Position numbers and translations under genes: made by a program
In this document: positions 1 through 10,500 of the stretch, piece after piece
How positions within the stretch are numbered: position 1 is the first letter of the stretch
Layout of the letters: every line of letters begins with the position of its first letter
Notes under the pieces: generated by a model
Databases searched by the model: none
Told to the model about the DNA's origin: nothing
What the model saw: the letters and a program-made list of their open reading frames with translations, nothing else
Origin: Chlorella sorokiniana
Taxonomy: Eukaryota; Chlorophyta; Trebouxiophyceae; Chlorellales; Chlorellaceae
Length of the DNA: 64,000 nt
Assembly (NCBI GenBank): GCA_025917655.1
Contig: CP084609.1
Coordinates: 2,356,001-2,420,000, forward strand
Direction of reading: 5' to 3'

Positions 1-1267
1 CGCCGTGGCGGGACACGTACTGCCGCAGCGCCTCCTGAAGGTGCAACTCCTCCTCAGCCTGCCACGAAAAGGGGGAGTGGGTGGTTAACCAGCGGTCTAT
101 CGCCGTCGCTTCCGCTTGAGACCCGAGCGAGGGAAGCCGGCTGTTCTGTGCAACTCTCATACACCCACCCACCTGTATCTGGTCGATGACGCTCTGCCGC
201 GCTGAGCCCGACACCGCTTCAGCCTGCTTCCGCTGCGCCGCAAACTCGCGCTCAGTCTGCAGATCGCAGCGCAGCACGGGAGGGGTGGCTCCGCCACGCC
301 TGCTCGCATGCTGCACGCACCCTCTGGCTGGCCACCCCACACGCACATACCGCTACTGGGCTTGAGCTGACCAAGTTCGTAGGCCGCTGCCAGCCGACCT
401 GCCACCCAAGCCCCATGCACGACCCTTCCTGCGTCGCACCGCGGCCCCAAACCGTCCCTTGCCCCAGCTGGCCTCCGGGCCCGCATCGGGCTGCATCCCT
501 GCGCCGCCACCCCAGACCCGCCGCTGCGCCCCCACCTGCGCGTAGGCCGCCTGCTTGCTGAGGCCCTTGGACTGCATGAGATCCAGCTGTCGCAGCGCGA
601 AGCGGCGGCCCGTGGGCGGCTCGAAGCTGGCGAGGTCAATGGGCTCCAGGCGAGCCTGCAGGCGCAGCGAGGCAGCGTGCAAGTGAGCTGGGGCCCAGGT
701 TTGGGCTACAGCGGCCAGCAGTGCTGATGCCTGCCTGAAACAGGGTGCAAACACAGCGATGTGCGCTGCCCCGGGGTGGGGATCCTTCCCAAAGGAACCG
801 GAAAGACGGAGCTTGCAGCGTGGGCCGTGCCGCCTCCCTCGGTGCTGAGTTCAAAGTGCGTTTGCCCCATCGAATGCTATTGCGTTATGCGTTTCTTCCC
901 ATCTGCGTCGCCCTGCTGCTCCCCCACCTGCGGGTTCTTGCGGTAGTAAGTCTCCAGCAGCTCGTCTTCAGGATACTCGATCTTGGGAGGCCGCCCCTTG
1001 CGCAAGCGCGTGAGCGGCAGCGGCGGCGTCCTGCACAGCTCGTGGCAGGGGCCAGCGGTCAGTACTCAGTAGGCTCTGTGCTGCTGTTCAGGCTTGGCTG
1101 GCGGCACTGACGGATCTGACAGCGTGCTGGCAGGCAGCACAGTGAGGGGCAGGCTGCTGCGGCCACCCACTGCCGCACCTAAGCAGCGCCGGCATCCACA
1201 GCGGCATCTCCATCACTCCCGCCGCCACCAGCGCCTGGGTGTACTTGACGATGTCGCGCTTTGACAT
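1..1267 (-). CDS. MRPS23: Mitochondrial small ribosomal subunit protein mS23, 3' truncated by window edge
   Basis: Structural protein of the mitoribosome small subunit. Five exons join in phase: 1179-1267, 928-1030, 536-730, 173-256 and 58 running off the edge at 1. The start MSKRDIVKYTQALVAAGV and the following MPLW match the family's N-terminal helix and PLW motif. Exon 2 carries the conserved I-x-YPED-x-L-x-x-x-YY segment (IEYPEDELLETYY). Exons 4-5 form a charged helix (TEREFAAQRKQ, then AEEELHLQEALRQ) as at the C-terminus of animal mS23. The ATG at 1267 is chosen because it begins the conserved helix directly. It is divergent from the TRIR gene. Seen: exon structure and motifs. From family knowledge: ribosomal role. 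The end of the protein lies outside the window. Confidence 0.78.
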
Positions 1268-1564
1268 CGGGACTGCCTGCTGCTGGTTCGGGCGCTGTTG
1301 CGAGGGTGGGGGCAGCTGAGGGGAGAGTTGATCGGGCTAGAGTGTCTGAGAGGGGTAGGGCATGATATTCGAATTGTATGAGGCGGTTCAACGCCCTGTT
1401 GCGCCCGGGGTTTGTCCGCTGGCACCGGTGGAAGGGCAAGGAATAGGATGGAAACACTGCGCCCTTGAGCACACTCTCTGCCTATCTTGGCAATTCATCT
1501 AACGGTCTCCCAAGGTTGGCATATGCCCATTGTTGGAGGCCCACTGTCGCTCCAGTTCCCAGCC
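1268..1564. promoter_or_regulatory. Divergent intergenic region mS23 / TRIR
   Basis: About 300 bp between two oppositely transcribed start codons, so it should hold both promoters and 5' UTRs. I see no convincing TATA box or repeated motif. Confidence 0.4.
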
Positions 1565-2562
1565 ATGACGGGCACCGTGCCTTTCTCCAACGACGGCAGC
1601 TTCATGGAGCTTTTTCAGAAAATGCAAGCTGCTCAAAAGGCGGCAGAACCGGCGAAAACCGGCGGGAGCCCCGCTGTTGACGGCGATTCGCACCCGCCTC
1701 CGCCGCCGCCACCAGGCAGCGTGGATGCTGAAGAGGAAGCCAAGCCTCAGACATCTGCAGACGCTCAGACAGATCGGGCAGGAGGTGGGTTCGAAACTGA
1801 TTGCAAGCAACCTGATGCACCAATCGTGGTTGCACAGCGGAAAGATGCGACGCTCCATCGCAATGCTGTGCCGCCTAGCGTTCCCGAGCCTGCTCCCTAG
1901 ACCTGCGTCGCCAGAGGTTCAGGCTCTGCAGCTGGCTGGCACGCTGTACAGGTGCTGCCAGCGACTCCCCGCAGCAGCAAGCCGCGGCGTCGGACTCGGC
2001 GGCGGCAGCATCCGGCGGCGACGGCGCCGCCGCCAGCGGTGGCGGAAACACACCTGCCTCGGGCGCACCTGCCTCGGGCAACGCAGCCGCTGGCGGCAAG
2101 GCGCCGGTGGTGTTGAAAGCCAAGAAACCCATTGTGCAAGTGCGCACACGCAGCGGGGATATGCTGCAGGCGGGCGGCAGCAAGCGGCAAAAGGGTAGGT
2201 GGGGGACCCGTGCACCGGGTGATTTCACGTGTGTGCTCTGCAGTCTGGGAAACAACAACCAGTTGCAATGCATGCACAATCATCCTCGCACTGGATCCGT
2301 TCTTCGACCGCTTCGCGCTGTCGCCCTGGCGGCTGCGGCCAGCTGCCACCCTTGTCAGCTTCAGCCTGCACCCTGCCTGCTGCTCACCCCGCCAGCGCCC
2401 GCCCCTTGCGTACCTGTCCGGCCGCTTGCCGCAGCCTCTGCAGGTGGCGAGCCCCCTGCCGCCTCCTCCGACTCCGCTTCTTTCTACCTGAAGGAGCTGC
2501 AGCGGTTCCGCCAGGCCGCCTGTGAGGGCAGCGGCGGCGGTGACCGACCGCTGGTGAAGTGA
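1565..2562 (+). CDS. TRIR: TRIR-family protein (telomerase RNA component-interacting RNase homologue)
   Basis: Three exons, 1565-1784, 1952-2194 and 2444-2562, joined by two phase-1 introns, give about 193 residues; human TRIR (C19orf43) is of similar length. The N-terminus has the family hallmark NDGSFMELFQKMQ (human NDGSFLELFK). A disordered Pro/Ala/Gly/Ser middle follows, then a basic VLKAKKP patch, and the C-terminus FYLKELQRFRQ ... DRPLVK ends exactly like the human protein (RPLVK). In human cells TRIR is described as an RNase associated with telomerase RNA; the algal role is unknown. The ATG at 1565 starts just before the hallmark; an upstream ATG at 1487 would add residues with no recognised similarity. 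A TGTAA lies 100 nt past the stop. Confidence 0.75.
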
Positions 2563-2661
2563 GGGCGAGAGGCGGGCTGCTGGCTGACTGGCAGCGCGGT
2601 GTGCTGCCGGGAACCTTGCAAAGCCGTAATTTATGTATTTTTTTTTTGACCATGTGGTTCA

Positions 2662-2666
2662 TGTAA
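2662..2666 (+). terminator. Candidate TGTAA poly(A) signal of the TRIR gene
   Basis: TGTAA, the usual green-algal polyadenylation signal, lies 100 nt downstream of the TRIR stop and upstream of the next start. Confidence 0.5.
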
Positions 2667-2809
2667 GCACCCGGCAGACCATGTGCACCGGGGCAGAGCA
2701 ACTTATGCGGCGCTTGCCGGCTTCTGGCTGGCTTCTCTTCCTTAAACCCGGTTCCTTCTTCGCCTTGTCGTTCTCTAGTTGCTATACGCGCGCCATTGCT
2801 CTCCAAAGC

Positions 2810-3667
2810 ATGTGGGAGCTTGTGGCAACGGCTGTGGCGGGGCTGAATGCTGGTGCGGGCCTGCAGGCAGCCCTGGCTGGGGCGCCTTCCGCATCTTCTG
2901 ACACCACGGCATTTGCCCGCTTTGCTGGCCGCTCCCGAATGCTCGGCCTGCTGCTATCCACGGTGGCCACCTCCTCCAGCCTGACCGCCTATTACGGAGG
3001 TGACTGGGTGCTCGAGGATGCGTGAATTGAGAACAGAGCACGAGTGCTGCTGGCCGACGCACACTGCTATGCTGGTGTGCCCCTTGGACAGCCGCCCCCG
3101 CCGATGGCGCCGCTGGCCCCCGGTGGTGCAAAGGCCACAAGGGCTCGACCCTCTGCCGCTGCGCTGAACGGCTGGGGCTGTGCGCTTTTACCGAACAGAG
3201 TCGCGGGGCGCGCTGTGGCTGGCTGCCGCTGCGGGCGTCGGCCTCCTCATCCCCTTCAACCTGCTGATGATGGCGCCTCCCACCGCCGTCATCTCTGGCG
3301 GCAGCAGCTTGCTGGCCCCCGTGTGAGCTGGCCCAGGCGACAGCGCCCTCAGCGCCCTCTGCACTCTGGCTGCCCTTGAGAAGTTTCGTGATGGGCAAGG
3401 GACACGCGGTGCCTGACAGCCAGCGCTGCATGCGTGCAGGTCGCCGCGGGTGCGCTTTGCGCCCGACGAAGCGGCGGCAGCTGCAGCAGGCAACGGCGTG
3501 CTGCCCGGCGTCACGGGGAGGATGCAGCGGCAGCAGGGGAGGCGGGCGGCATGCCTCCCAGCGCGTTTGCGGCGGGCGGCGGATCGGCAGACCGGAGCGT
3601 GCTGTCGGCGGCAACGGCGGCGCCGGCAGCGCAGGCCCCCCCGCCGCCGCGGCGGCCTCATGTATAG
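2810..3667 (+). CDS. DUF1772-like small membrane protein
   Basis: Exons 2810-2999, 3199-3320 and 3440-3667 join in phase to about 179 residues. The N-terminal half resembles the DUF1772 (anthrone-oxygenase-like) fold: a hydrophobic helix with AGLNAGAGLQAAL, a helix with FARFAGRSRMLGLLLSTVA, then ALWLAAAAGVGLLIPFNLL. The last is close to the family's P-(F/Y)-T/N-LL motif that precedes its conserved Pro-Thr-Asn. The third exon is low-complexity Ala/Pro/Gly and looks unlike the family; a one-base error in the GGGG at 3515-3518 could alter its frame. An in-frame TGA at 3324 is removed if GTGTGAG at 3321 is the intron donor, as chosen. An upstream in-frame ATG (2704) would add 35 residues. Assignment is tentative and no function is inferred. 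Confidence 0.4.
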
Positions 3668-3730
3668 CAAGTCTGGTGGGTTGGGAGGATGCGTCTCTCG
3701 TCAACCAGTGGTATAACACGGAGTACCTTG

Positions 3731-4213
3731 ATGCTAAACTCATCAGATAATCCATGCAAGGAGGCGCTGTCAGCCAGCCTTCCACCAGTCTGCCGACGGG
3801 CGCGGGTGCCCCCTCCCCTCCCCGCAGGCATGCTGGTGAGCCCCAGCGAGTTTGAGGCCAGCTGGTCCCGCAAATACTGGTTCTCCGCCTTCCTCTCCCT
3901 CACCGCCTTTGCCTGCATGATCAGCATGGTGGGCACAGGTGCGCTGGGGGTAGGGTGGAGGAAGGGTGCGGTGGGGGCACAGGAAGCGTGCTGATTGGGG
4001 GGGATGGGGTTGAGGGCTGGTGTCCAGGGCTGGTACCAAGGGGCAAGCGGCGGCCCAAATATGCGGCCTTCAGCAGCCGCGCTGCTGCGGCGGCAAGCCA
4101 GCAGAGGGTCCGCATGGACCGTCATGCGACAGATGCGCCCAATGCAGTTCCCCGCGCCTGCTTGGCCCCCTGCAGGCAAGGACGCCGCAACATACGGATA
4201 CGCGCCCTACTGA
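3731..4213 (+). CDS. Small single-pass membrane protein, unrecognised
   Basis: Exons 3731-3949 and 4028-4213 (phase-0 intron, GTAGGG donor) give about 134 residues. One transmembrane helix is visible (WFSAFLSLTAFACMISMV), preceded by charged FEASWSRKY and followed by a basic, Pro-rich tail ending YGYAPY. I do not recognise the family. The single TM and soluble tail suggest an organelle membrane subunit, but this is only inference. The first exon may instead begin at a splice acceptor just before 3828, joining it to the upstream gene. A TGTAA at 4364 fits a transcript ending here. Confidence 0.4.
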
Positions 4214-4363
4214 GGCAGCCTGCACGCCTGTGCTGACCCTTGCCGGGCAGCACACAGCGGCAGCCGCCCGCATGCCGGCCTGGATGCGGGCGTCACCCTG
4301 GATTGGCCTGCACCTCGCATGCCTGAACTGCGGGCCGACAACAGTTGGGTGCAACTTGCAACT

Positions 4364-4368
4364 TGTAA
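4364..4368 (+). terminator. Candidate TGTAA poly(A) signal
   Basis: TGTAA lies about 150 nt past the stop at 4213 and before the convergent kinesin 3' end at 4505. Confidence 0.4.
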
Positions 4369-4504
4369 CAAGCAGGAGCGCAGCTGGCGCATGCCTCAGT
4401 CTACATAGTGCCTGCTGCTGCTCCGGCAGCTGCTTTTCCTGGTGCCGTTCTCAGAGCAGCCTTGCTGAGGTGGGATGATCGTGTGACGAAGCTGCGCAGC
4501 GTCC

Positions 4505-7500
4505 TCACGCCGCCGCATTCTCCTTGTTCTGTGCCGCGAGCGGCCCCCCTGCCGCCCCGCCCCGGCCGCCCGACTTGCCCATCTGTGCCTGCAGCGCAGC
4601 GTTGGCCTCCAGCGCCTCCCGCAGCTTCTCCTTGAGCACCTGCGCAGCGGGCGCATCGTGCAACGTAGGTGTGAGAACGCGCGAGGGTGTGTTTTTGTAG
4701 GAGGTTCCCACCCAGCCTCTCGCGGTTGATCGGCAGCAAGCAGCCTCAGCCAGCCGCCGTCATCCCCCTGCCAAGCCCCAAACCCCGCTCGGCAACCAGC
4801 CTCCGCAGCAACCGGCTGGACTCTGCAACATGCAGCCCCCAAAGCCCCACATCCGCCCGCTCGCCTGCTTGTCCCGACTGGCCCGGTTCTGCAGCCTGTC
4901 GAGCTCATACTCCAGCCCCGCGCCTCCTTGAGCTGGTCAAACGCGGAGAGGTCGCCGCCGCTGGACCGCAGGTCCTCCCGCAGCCGGAACTGCAGGGCCT
5001 GTTGGGGAAGGAAAGCACGGGGGGCCGGCGGCGTGAAGGGCGAACAGCTAGGGGCAGAAAGGGGCAGGCTTGGGCATAGCAGGATGGCTGTACAGTGAGC
5101 ATAGGAAGGTCAAGTGCAAGAAATTTCGACAAGGCAGCCCCTAGCGGCACATGCAGCGGCAGCCTCCACCAGCGGTTGGCTGTCAAGCATGCCCCCTGGC
5201 GCCGCCCTCACCTGCAGCTTCTCCTCCCTCCGCTTGGACCGCCGCAGCTCGGCCTCCAGCGCGGCGCAGCGCCCCTCCGCCTCCCGTGCCGCGCGCCCCG
5301 CGCCGCCGCCAGGTCAGCGCCGCCCGCCACGGCGGCGCCCCGCGGCGTCCACTGCCGCCGCCGCCTGCGCCACCGCGCCCTGCGCCTCGGCCAGCCGCTC
5401 CGCCAGGCGCGCGTTGTCGGCGGCCAGCCGGTGCCCCTGGCTCTCCAGCTGCTGGATGCGTGTGTGCAGGCGGGCAATCTTGCGCTCAGCCTGCTCCTTC
5501 ACCTCCATTATCTGCACGGCAAGGGGGAGGTGTGTTTGGGGGGTTGTGGGGGCAAGGACCTCAAGTTGTGGCACAGGAGAGGAGGCAGTGTAAGAGCCAG
5601 CGTGTTCCCTAAACGCCACTGGCATATGGAAAACGTGAAGAAGGCAAGGCTGACCAACACATGCACGGCCGGTAGAGTTGGGTGGTGAGGTGGTGGGCAG
5701 ACGCGGAATGCAGACGCGGAATGCAAAGCATGCGGCGAGCTGAACGACACCATGCCAACAGGGCCACGGAAGTGGGCAGTAGCTCAAATCAGTAATAGAA
5801 CCAAGAGAACAGCAGCAGAAGCAGCCCGCCCTTGCCGCCACCCACCTGCGGGTCGGAAACATCAGCGATGGATGTGCGGGAGAAGCGGGCCGCAGCCGCG
5901 CTGCCGCCGCCGCCGCAGCCGTCGTCTGCGGCCATCGCGCGCTGCAGGTGCGCCAGCTCAGCGCGCAGCCGCGCCACCTCAGCCGCGTGCGCGCTGGGCG
6001 GTCGCCGCCGCCGCCGCCCGGTCTCACTCTGCGGCTGAGATGCGGTGGCGGCCTGCGGGGGCATGGCGGTGCGATGCAGCATGGGCGCCTAACCCAAACA
6101 CCCATGCGCAGCTCGGGCCAGCCCAAACACCCAGGGTGCAGGAAAGGGGAAGAGTGTTACCGCCCGCCTCCAGGCCACCCCCTCGCCACAAGTTCACGTC
6201 CATCCACAGCGCAACTTTTCTCCCCTCCGGGCACAGAGCACACGCCTGCGTCAACCTTGGGCACAGGCATCCGCCCACACCCCGCCACCCACCCTCAGCG
6301 CCGCCTGCAGCTCCTCCAGCTCCGCCGCCATCGAGCCGCGCACCGCCTCAGCCTCCCGCACGCTGCGGGCGCCGCCTCCTGCGCATCAAGCAGCTCGGCC
6401 TGCAAGTTATTTTTGGGGGAATAAGGGGGATGGGGAAGGTGAAGGGAAGTGAAGAGACGGTCGGCAGCGGCATGCCATGTGAGCTCGCCGCCGTCAAACC
6501 CCAGCACCGCAGCAGCAGCAGCGGCAGTCGTTCTGAGCAAAGGTTGTGAAGTAAAGCAGCAGCTCCGGCGCCACCCACCTCCAGCTGCTCCTTCTCCGCC
6601 GCCAGCTGCAGCGCCAGCGTCTGAGCCTCATCCAGCTCAGCCTGCAGCCGCCGCCCTCGGCGGCGGCGGCAGCGGCGGCAGCCGCCGCAGCCTCCTGCGC
6701 GGCGCCCGCCTCCATCGACAGCTGCCCCGCGCCGCCGCCAGCTCAGCCGCCAGCTGCTGCCGCGCCTCCTCCGCTGCAGCGGCAGCGGCGGCGGCCTCGG
6801 TGCGCTGCGCCTCCAGCGCGGCGGCGGCTTCCTCAGCAGAAGCGGTGGCGGTATTCAGGCTGGCCTGGAGCTGCAAGGCAAGCAGGACAGGGGCAGTGGT
6901 GATTGTAACGCTGGTATGGGTGGGGCGCGATGTAGGTGATCCGCCTGAGAATCCTGGGAATACGCCTGCTGCTTCCGCCATGCATGCGCCTTTCAGATAG
7001 CTGGCAGGGGCTGCAGCAGGTGCCCATCCAGCAGCTCAGCCGCCCGCTGCACCCTGCTGGCTTTCTTCCAGCTCAGCAGCCGCTGCGCCGCCACACCTGG
7101 GCCAGGCGCTCCTCGAGGCGCGCCCGCTCCGCCGCCGCGTCGTCGCCCGCCTGGCGCGCGCCCCCTCTGCGCTGGCGGCCCGCAGGTCCAGGTCGTTGCA
7201 GGCCTCCTGGGCCACCTCCAGGCTCTGCTGGGCAGTCTGCAGGTGCAGCAGGGAGGGGAGTGATCGCGGATGGATGAGCTGGAGGGTTCGGGAACTGGCC
7301 AGGGGGCTGGTGGAAAGCTTGCACAGGCAAGACAAGAGGAGCTGTTACTGTGCAAGGTGCAAGGATGGGCTGCCTTCCCAGCCACGCAAACACCGCTGGG
7401 TACAAGGAAACAAGTGTGGAGGGGAGAACTTAGCAGGGCATGCATCAGGGCCAGCATGAAAGCGCGGCTCGTCACAGCGCGGAAGGGCGCTGCCCGGGCA

Positions 7501-10500
7501 GCCTCACCGCCAGCTCAGCCTGCACCGCCGCCAGCTGCTCCTCCAGCTCTGCCTGCTTGGCCTGCAGGTGGAGGGGCGACAGGAGCGCGGCTGCCGAGCT
7601 GAGCCGCTCGAGCAGCTCAGGCATCTACCAGCCTCTGCAGCATGGGCCGAACCCGGCCAGACCTGGCAGCCCTGGCCAGGACCCAGCCACGCCGCCTGCC
7701 ACGCCCCACCCAGACGCATTTTCCCCATTTTCCAAGTTACCCGGCCGCAACCACCTCCCAGCTCAGCACGCCGCCGCACGCCGCCACCCCACCTGCAGCC
7801 CCTCCGCAAACTGCTTCCACTTTTCGGCGGAGTCCACGGCCTCGGCCAGGCGCCGCTCGTAGTCCTCTGCGTCGGCCTGGCGCTCGCCCCCGCACCGCCG
7901 CCAGCTCCTCCTGCGTGATGAGAGTGCGATTGAGTGTGTGTGTGTGTGTTGGTGGCATGCACGTAAATGAAAAATGAGTGGCCAACACAGAGGGACCACC
8001 CAGCGACTAAAGGCTCAGCTGAACTAGGGAAGGGGCGCTGCAGGACAGGAGAGCGGCGCCGCTCTAGGCGGCTGGCAGGGGGCCTGGGGCTCAAGGAGAG
8101 GCTGTTTGTGAGGAGGTATGGATGAAAGAGGAAGCAGCCCACCTGCAGCGCCGCCAGCTGCGCCGCCAGGTCCGCCTGCGCCTCCTCCACGCCGCTCTTG
8201 GCGTCGGCAAGGGCAGCCAGCTGCGCTGCCATGCTAGCGCCGCTTTCCTTGGCAGCGGCCAGCTCCGCTGCAGGGGCAGAGGTGAAGCGGCGGCAAGACT
8301 CAGGCAGCGAAATCCTCACATACCAGCATGCCAGGCTGGGATACAGACACCCGTTGTTGATAGCGAGGGCGCATCATCGGCAGAACGACAAGCGGCGGCC
8401 GCCCCGGCGCTCACCCTCCAGCGAGGCACCCCGCTCCTTCACCGCTACCAGCTCCGCCGTCAGCCCCTCCGCCTGCGCCTGCCTGCCTTGAAGTTCGGCC
8501 CTGGCGGCAGCCAGGTCAGCATCCAGCCCCCACAACGCTGCTCCAGCTCGGCGGCGGCGACAGCGGCGCCATCCAGCGCCGCCTGCAGCCGCTCGCTGTC
8601 GGCCTTGCTGGCGCTGAGCTGGCCTGCAATTGAGGAAACGGGAGCGACGCGGCAGGACTCGCCGACCGTTCCCGAGAAAAAACCACGCATGGGCAGCCAA
8701 GCAGGTGGTGTGGCGCAGCCTAAGTGACAGAAGCAAAGGAGCGGCCGGGTGCCCGCCCACCTTCCAGAGCGGCAATTGCCGCCGCCTTGTCCTCCCCATC
8801 CCTGTGCAGCGCGTCACGGGCCTCTGCAGGCAGGGCAGCATGCACCGCGTCGAAAACGCCTCCATTATCGGCATCACAAGAGGGTGTGGCTGTAGCAACA
8901 GCAAAAAGCAAACGGAGAGTCGCCAGCGGCGCACCCCACCCGTGGCCTGCCGCAGCGCCTCCTCCACCTCCATCCTCTGGCCCGCCAGCTCGGTGATGCG
9001 CGCCTGCAGCGCCTCCGCCTCGGCTGCAGGGAACGCGAAAGTGCGGATCGTTCTTTTGGTTCATATGTTTGCTGGGGAAGAGCCGCCAGCCGCCCACAGG
9101 CCGCCGCATGCCGCATGCAGGCAGCCTCCGAGCGGCTTAGCGAGCAGGCAATGGCAGCAAGCGGGGCACCCTCACAGCACAGCACCGCTGCTTGAAGCGC
9201 TGCAGACCCGTCAGGCCCCGGGCTCACCCGCCAGAGCCCTCTCCCTGCCAGCTGCCGCTGCCGCCTGCTCCTGCGCAGCGAAGCCGGCCTCCGTCAGCTC
9301 AACCTGGGTGGCTGTCAGCTGCTTCTGCAGCTCTTCTATCTCCGGCAGCCGCGCCTGAGCAGGTGGAGCACAAGGTGGGGGAGGGGGCACACAGCTCTGT
9401 TTGATCCTGTGCTGAGCGGATTAATAGAGGAAAACCCTTTTAGTCCCATTGGGCCCGGTTTGTAGCCCAGCTCAGCAAGCAGCAGCACCTCGCCGTTAAA
9501 AGGCAAGCAGTCGGTAAGGGCCCGGCCGCCAGGGCGCACCTCTGCCGCCGCCAGCGCGTCCTGCGTCTCGGCCAGGCTGCGCCGCTCCCCCTCCAGCTCC
9601 GCATCAACCTCGCCCTTCTGGTGGCGCAGCAGGGCATGCTCGTCGCTGCAGGCAGGGCAGCGTGGGAGGGAAGGGTTGGATGCACATGCTCAAAGCATTT
9701 GCAATCCCTTTCTTCATGCCCCCTGGCAGCCACTGCGCTTCAATGAATGCAGGCAGGCGGAGGCAACGTGAGCAGCAGCCGCGCCTGAGCTGGGCGTGCT
9801 GCGCCTCCAGCTCAGCATGGCTGGCTGCCGCCGCCGCCAGCTCCTCCTCCCTGGCCGCCAGCTCCGACCTGCAGCAGTGGCCGCAGCGCTGGCAAAACTT
9901 TCGAGGGCTTCCCACCACCCTTCTTTCACGGAAATCGGGCAGCCCGCTCAAGGTGAGCTGCAGAGGATGGTAAGCAACCCACACCCATCACACCCCCTGC
10001 CCACCTGGCCTGCTCCAGGCAGTCGGCGGCGTTCTGCCCCTCCGCCTCGGCAGTGGCCAGCGCTGCGGCCAGCTCATCACGCTCCGCCTGCAGCTCCGCC
10101 AGCGCCGCCTTGGTGTCCTTCAGCTCCCATCCAGGGCGTCGCACTCCCCTGCGGGCAGCGGCACTCATGCAGCGGGTGAGGCTTGCTATCGCAGACAGCA
10201 CCGGAGGGGAGGAGAATGATGTACTCCAATGCCACATGCAGACGAGCAAAGCTGGCGTGAAGGGGCCACACAAAGGAGCCAGGAGGCACCGCACCCTTCT
10301 TGGCTTGCAGCTCGAACTGGGTCTTCTCCAGCTCCACCTGCGAGGGGCAGATTGTGGGGGGCCAGGCGTCGTGTGATCGCCGGGGGCTCTAGGACGCCAA
10401 ACAGCCGAGCAGAAAGGAGGGCTGGGTGGGCAACCCAAAGAAGGCCAGCGTCGAAGGCCGCCCAAGCTCTGCCTTCGAGCTCATCGCCCACCTGCACCCT

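Noticed and set aside
3321-3326. In-frame TGA in the DUF1772-like gene as possible selenocysteine
   Set aside because: GTGTGAG is a good donor and a clean phase-0 intron removes it; the family is not known for selenoproteins.
2775-3785. Minus-strand open frame of 336 codons
   Set aside because: Antisense of the DUF1772-like exons, low complexity, no recognisable domain.
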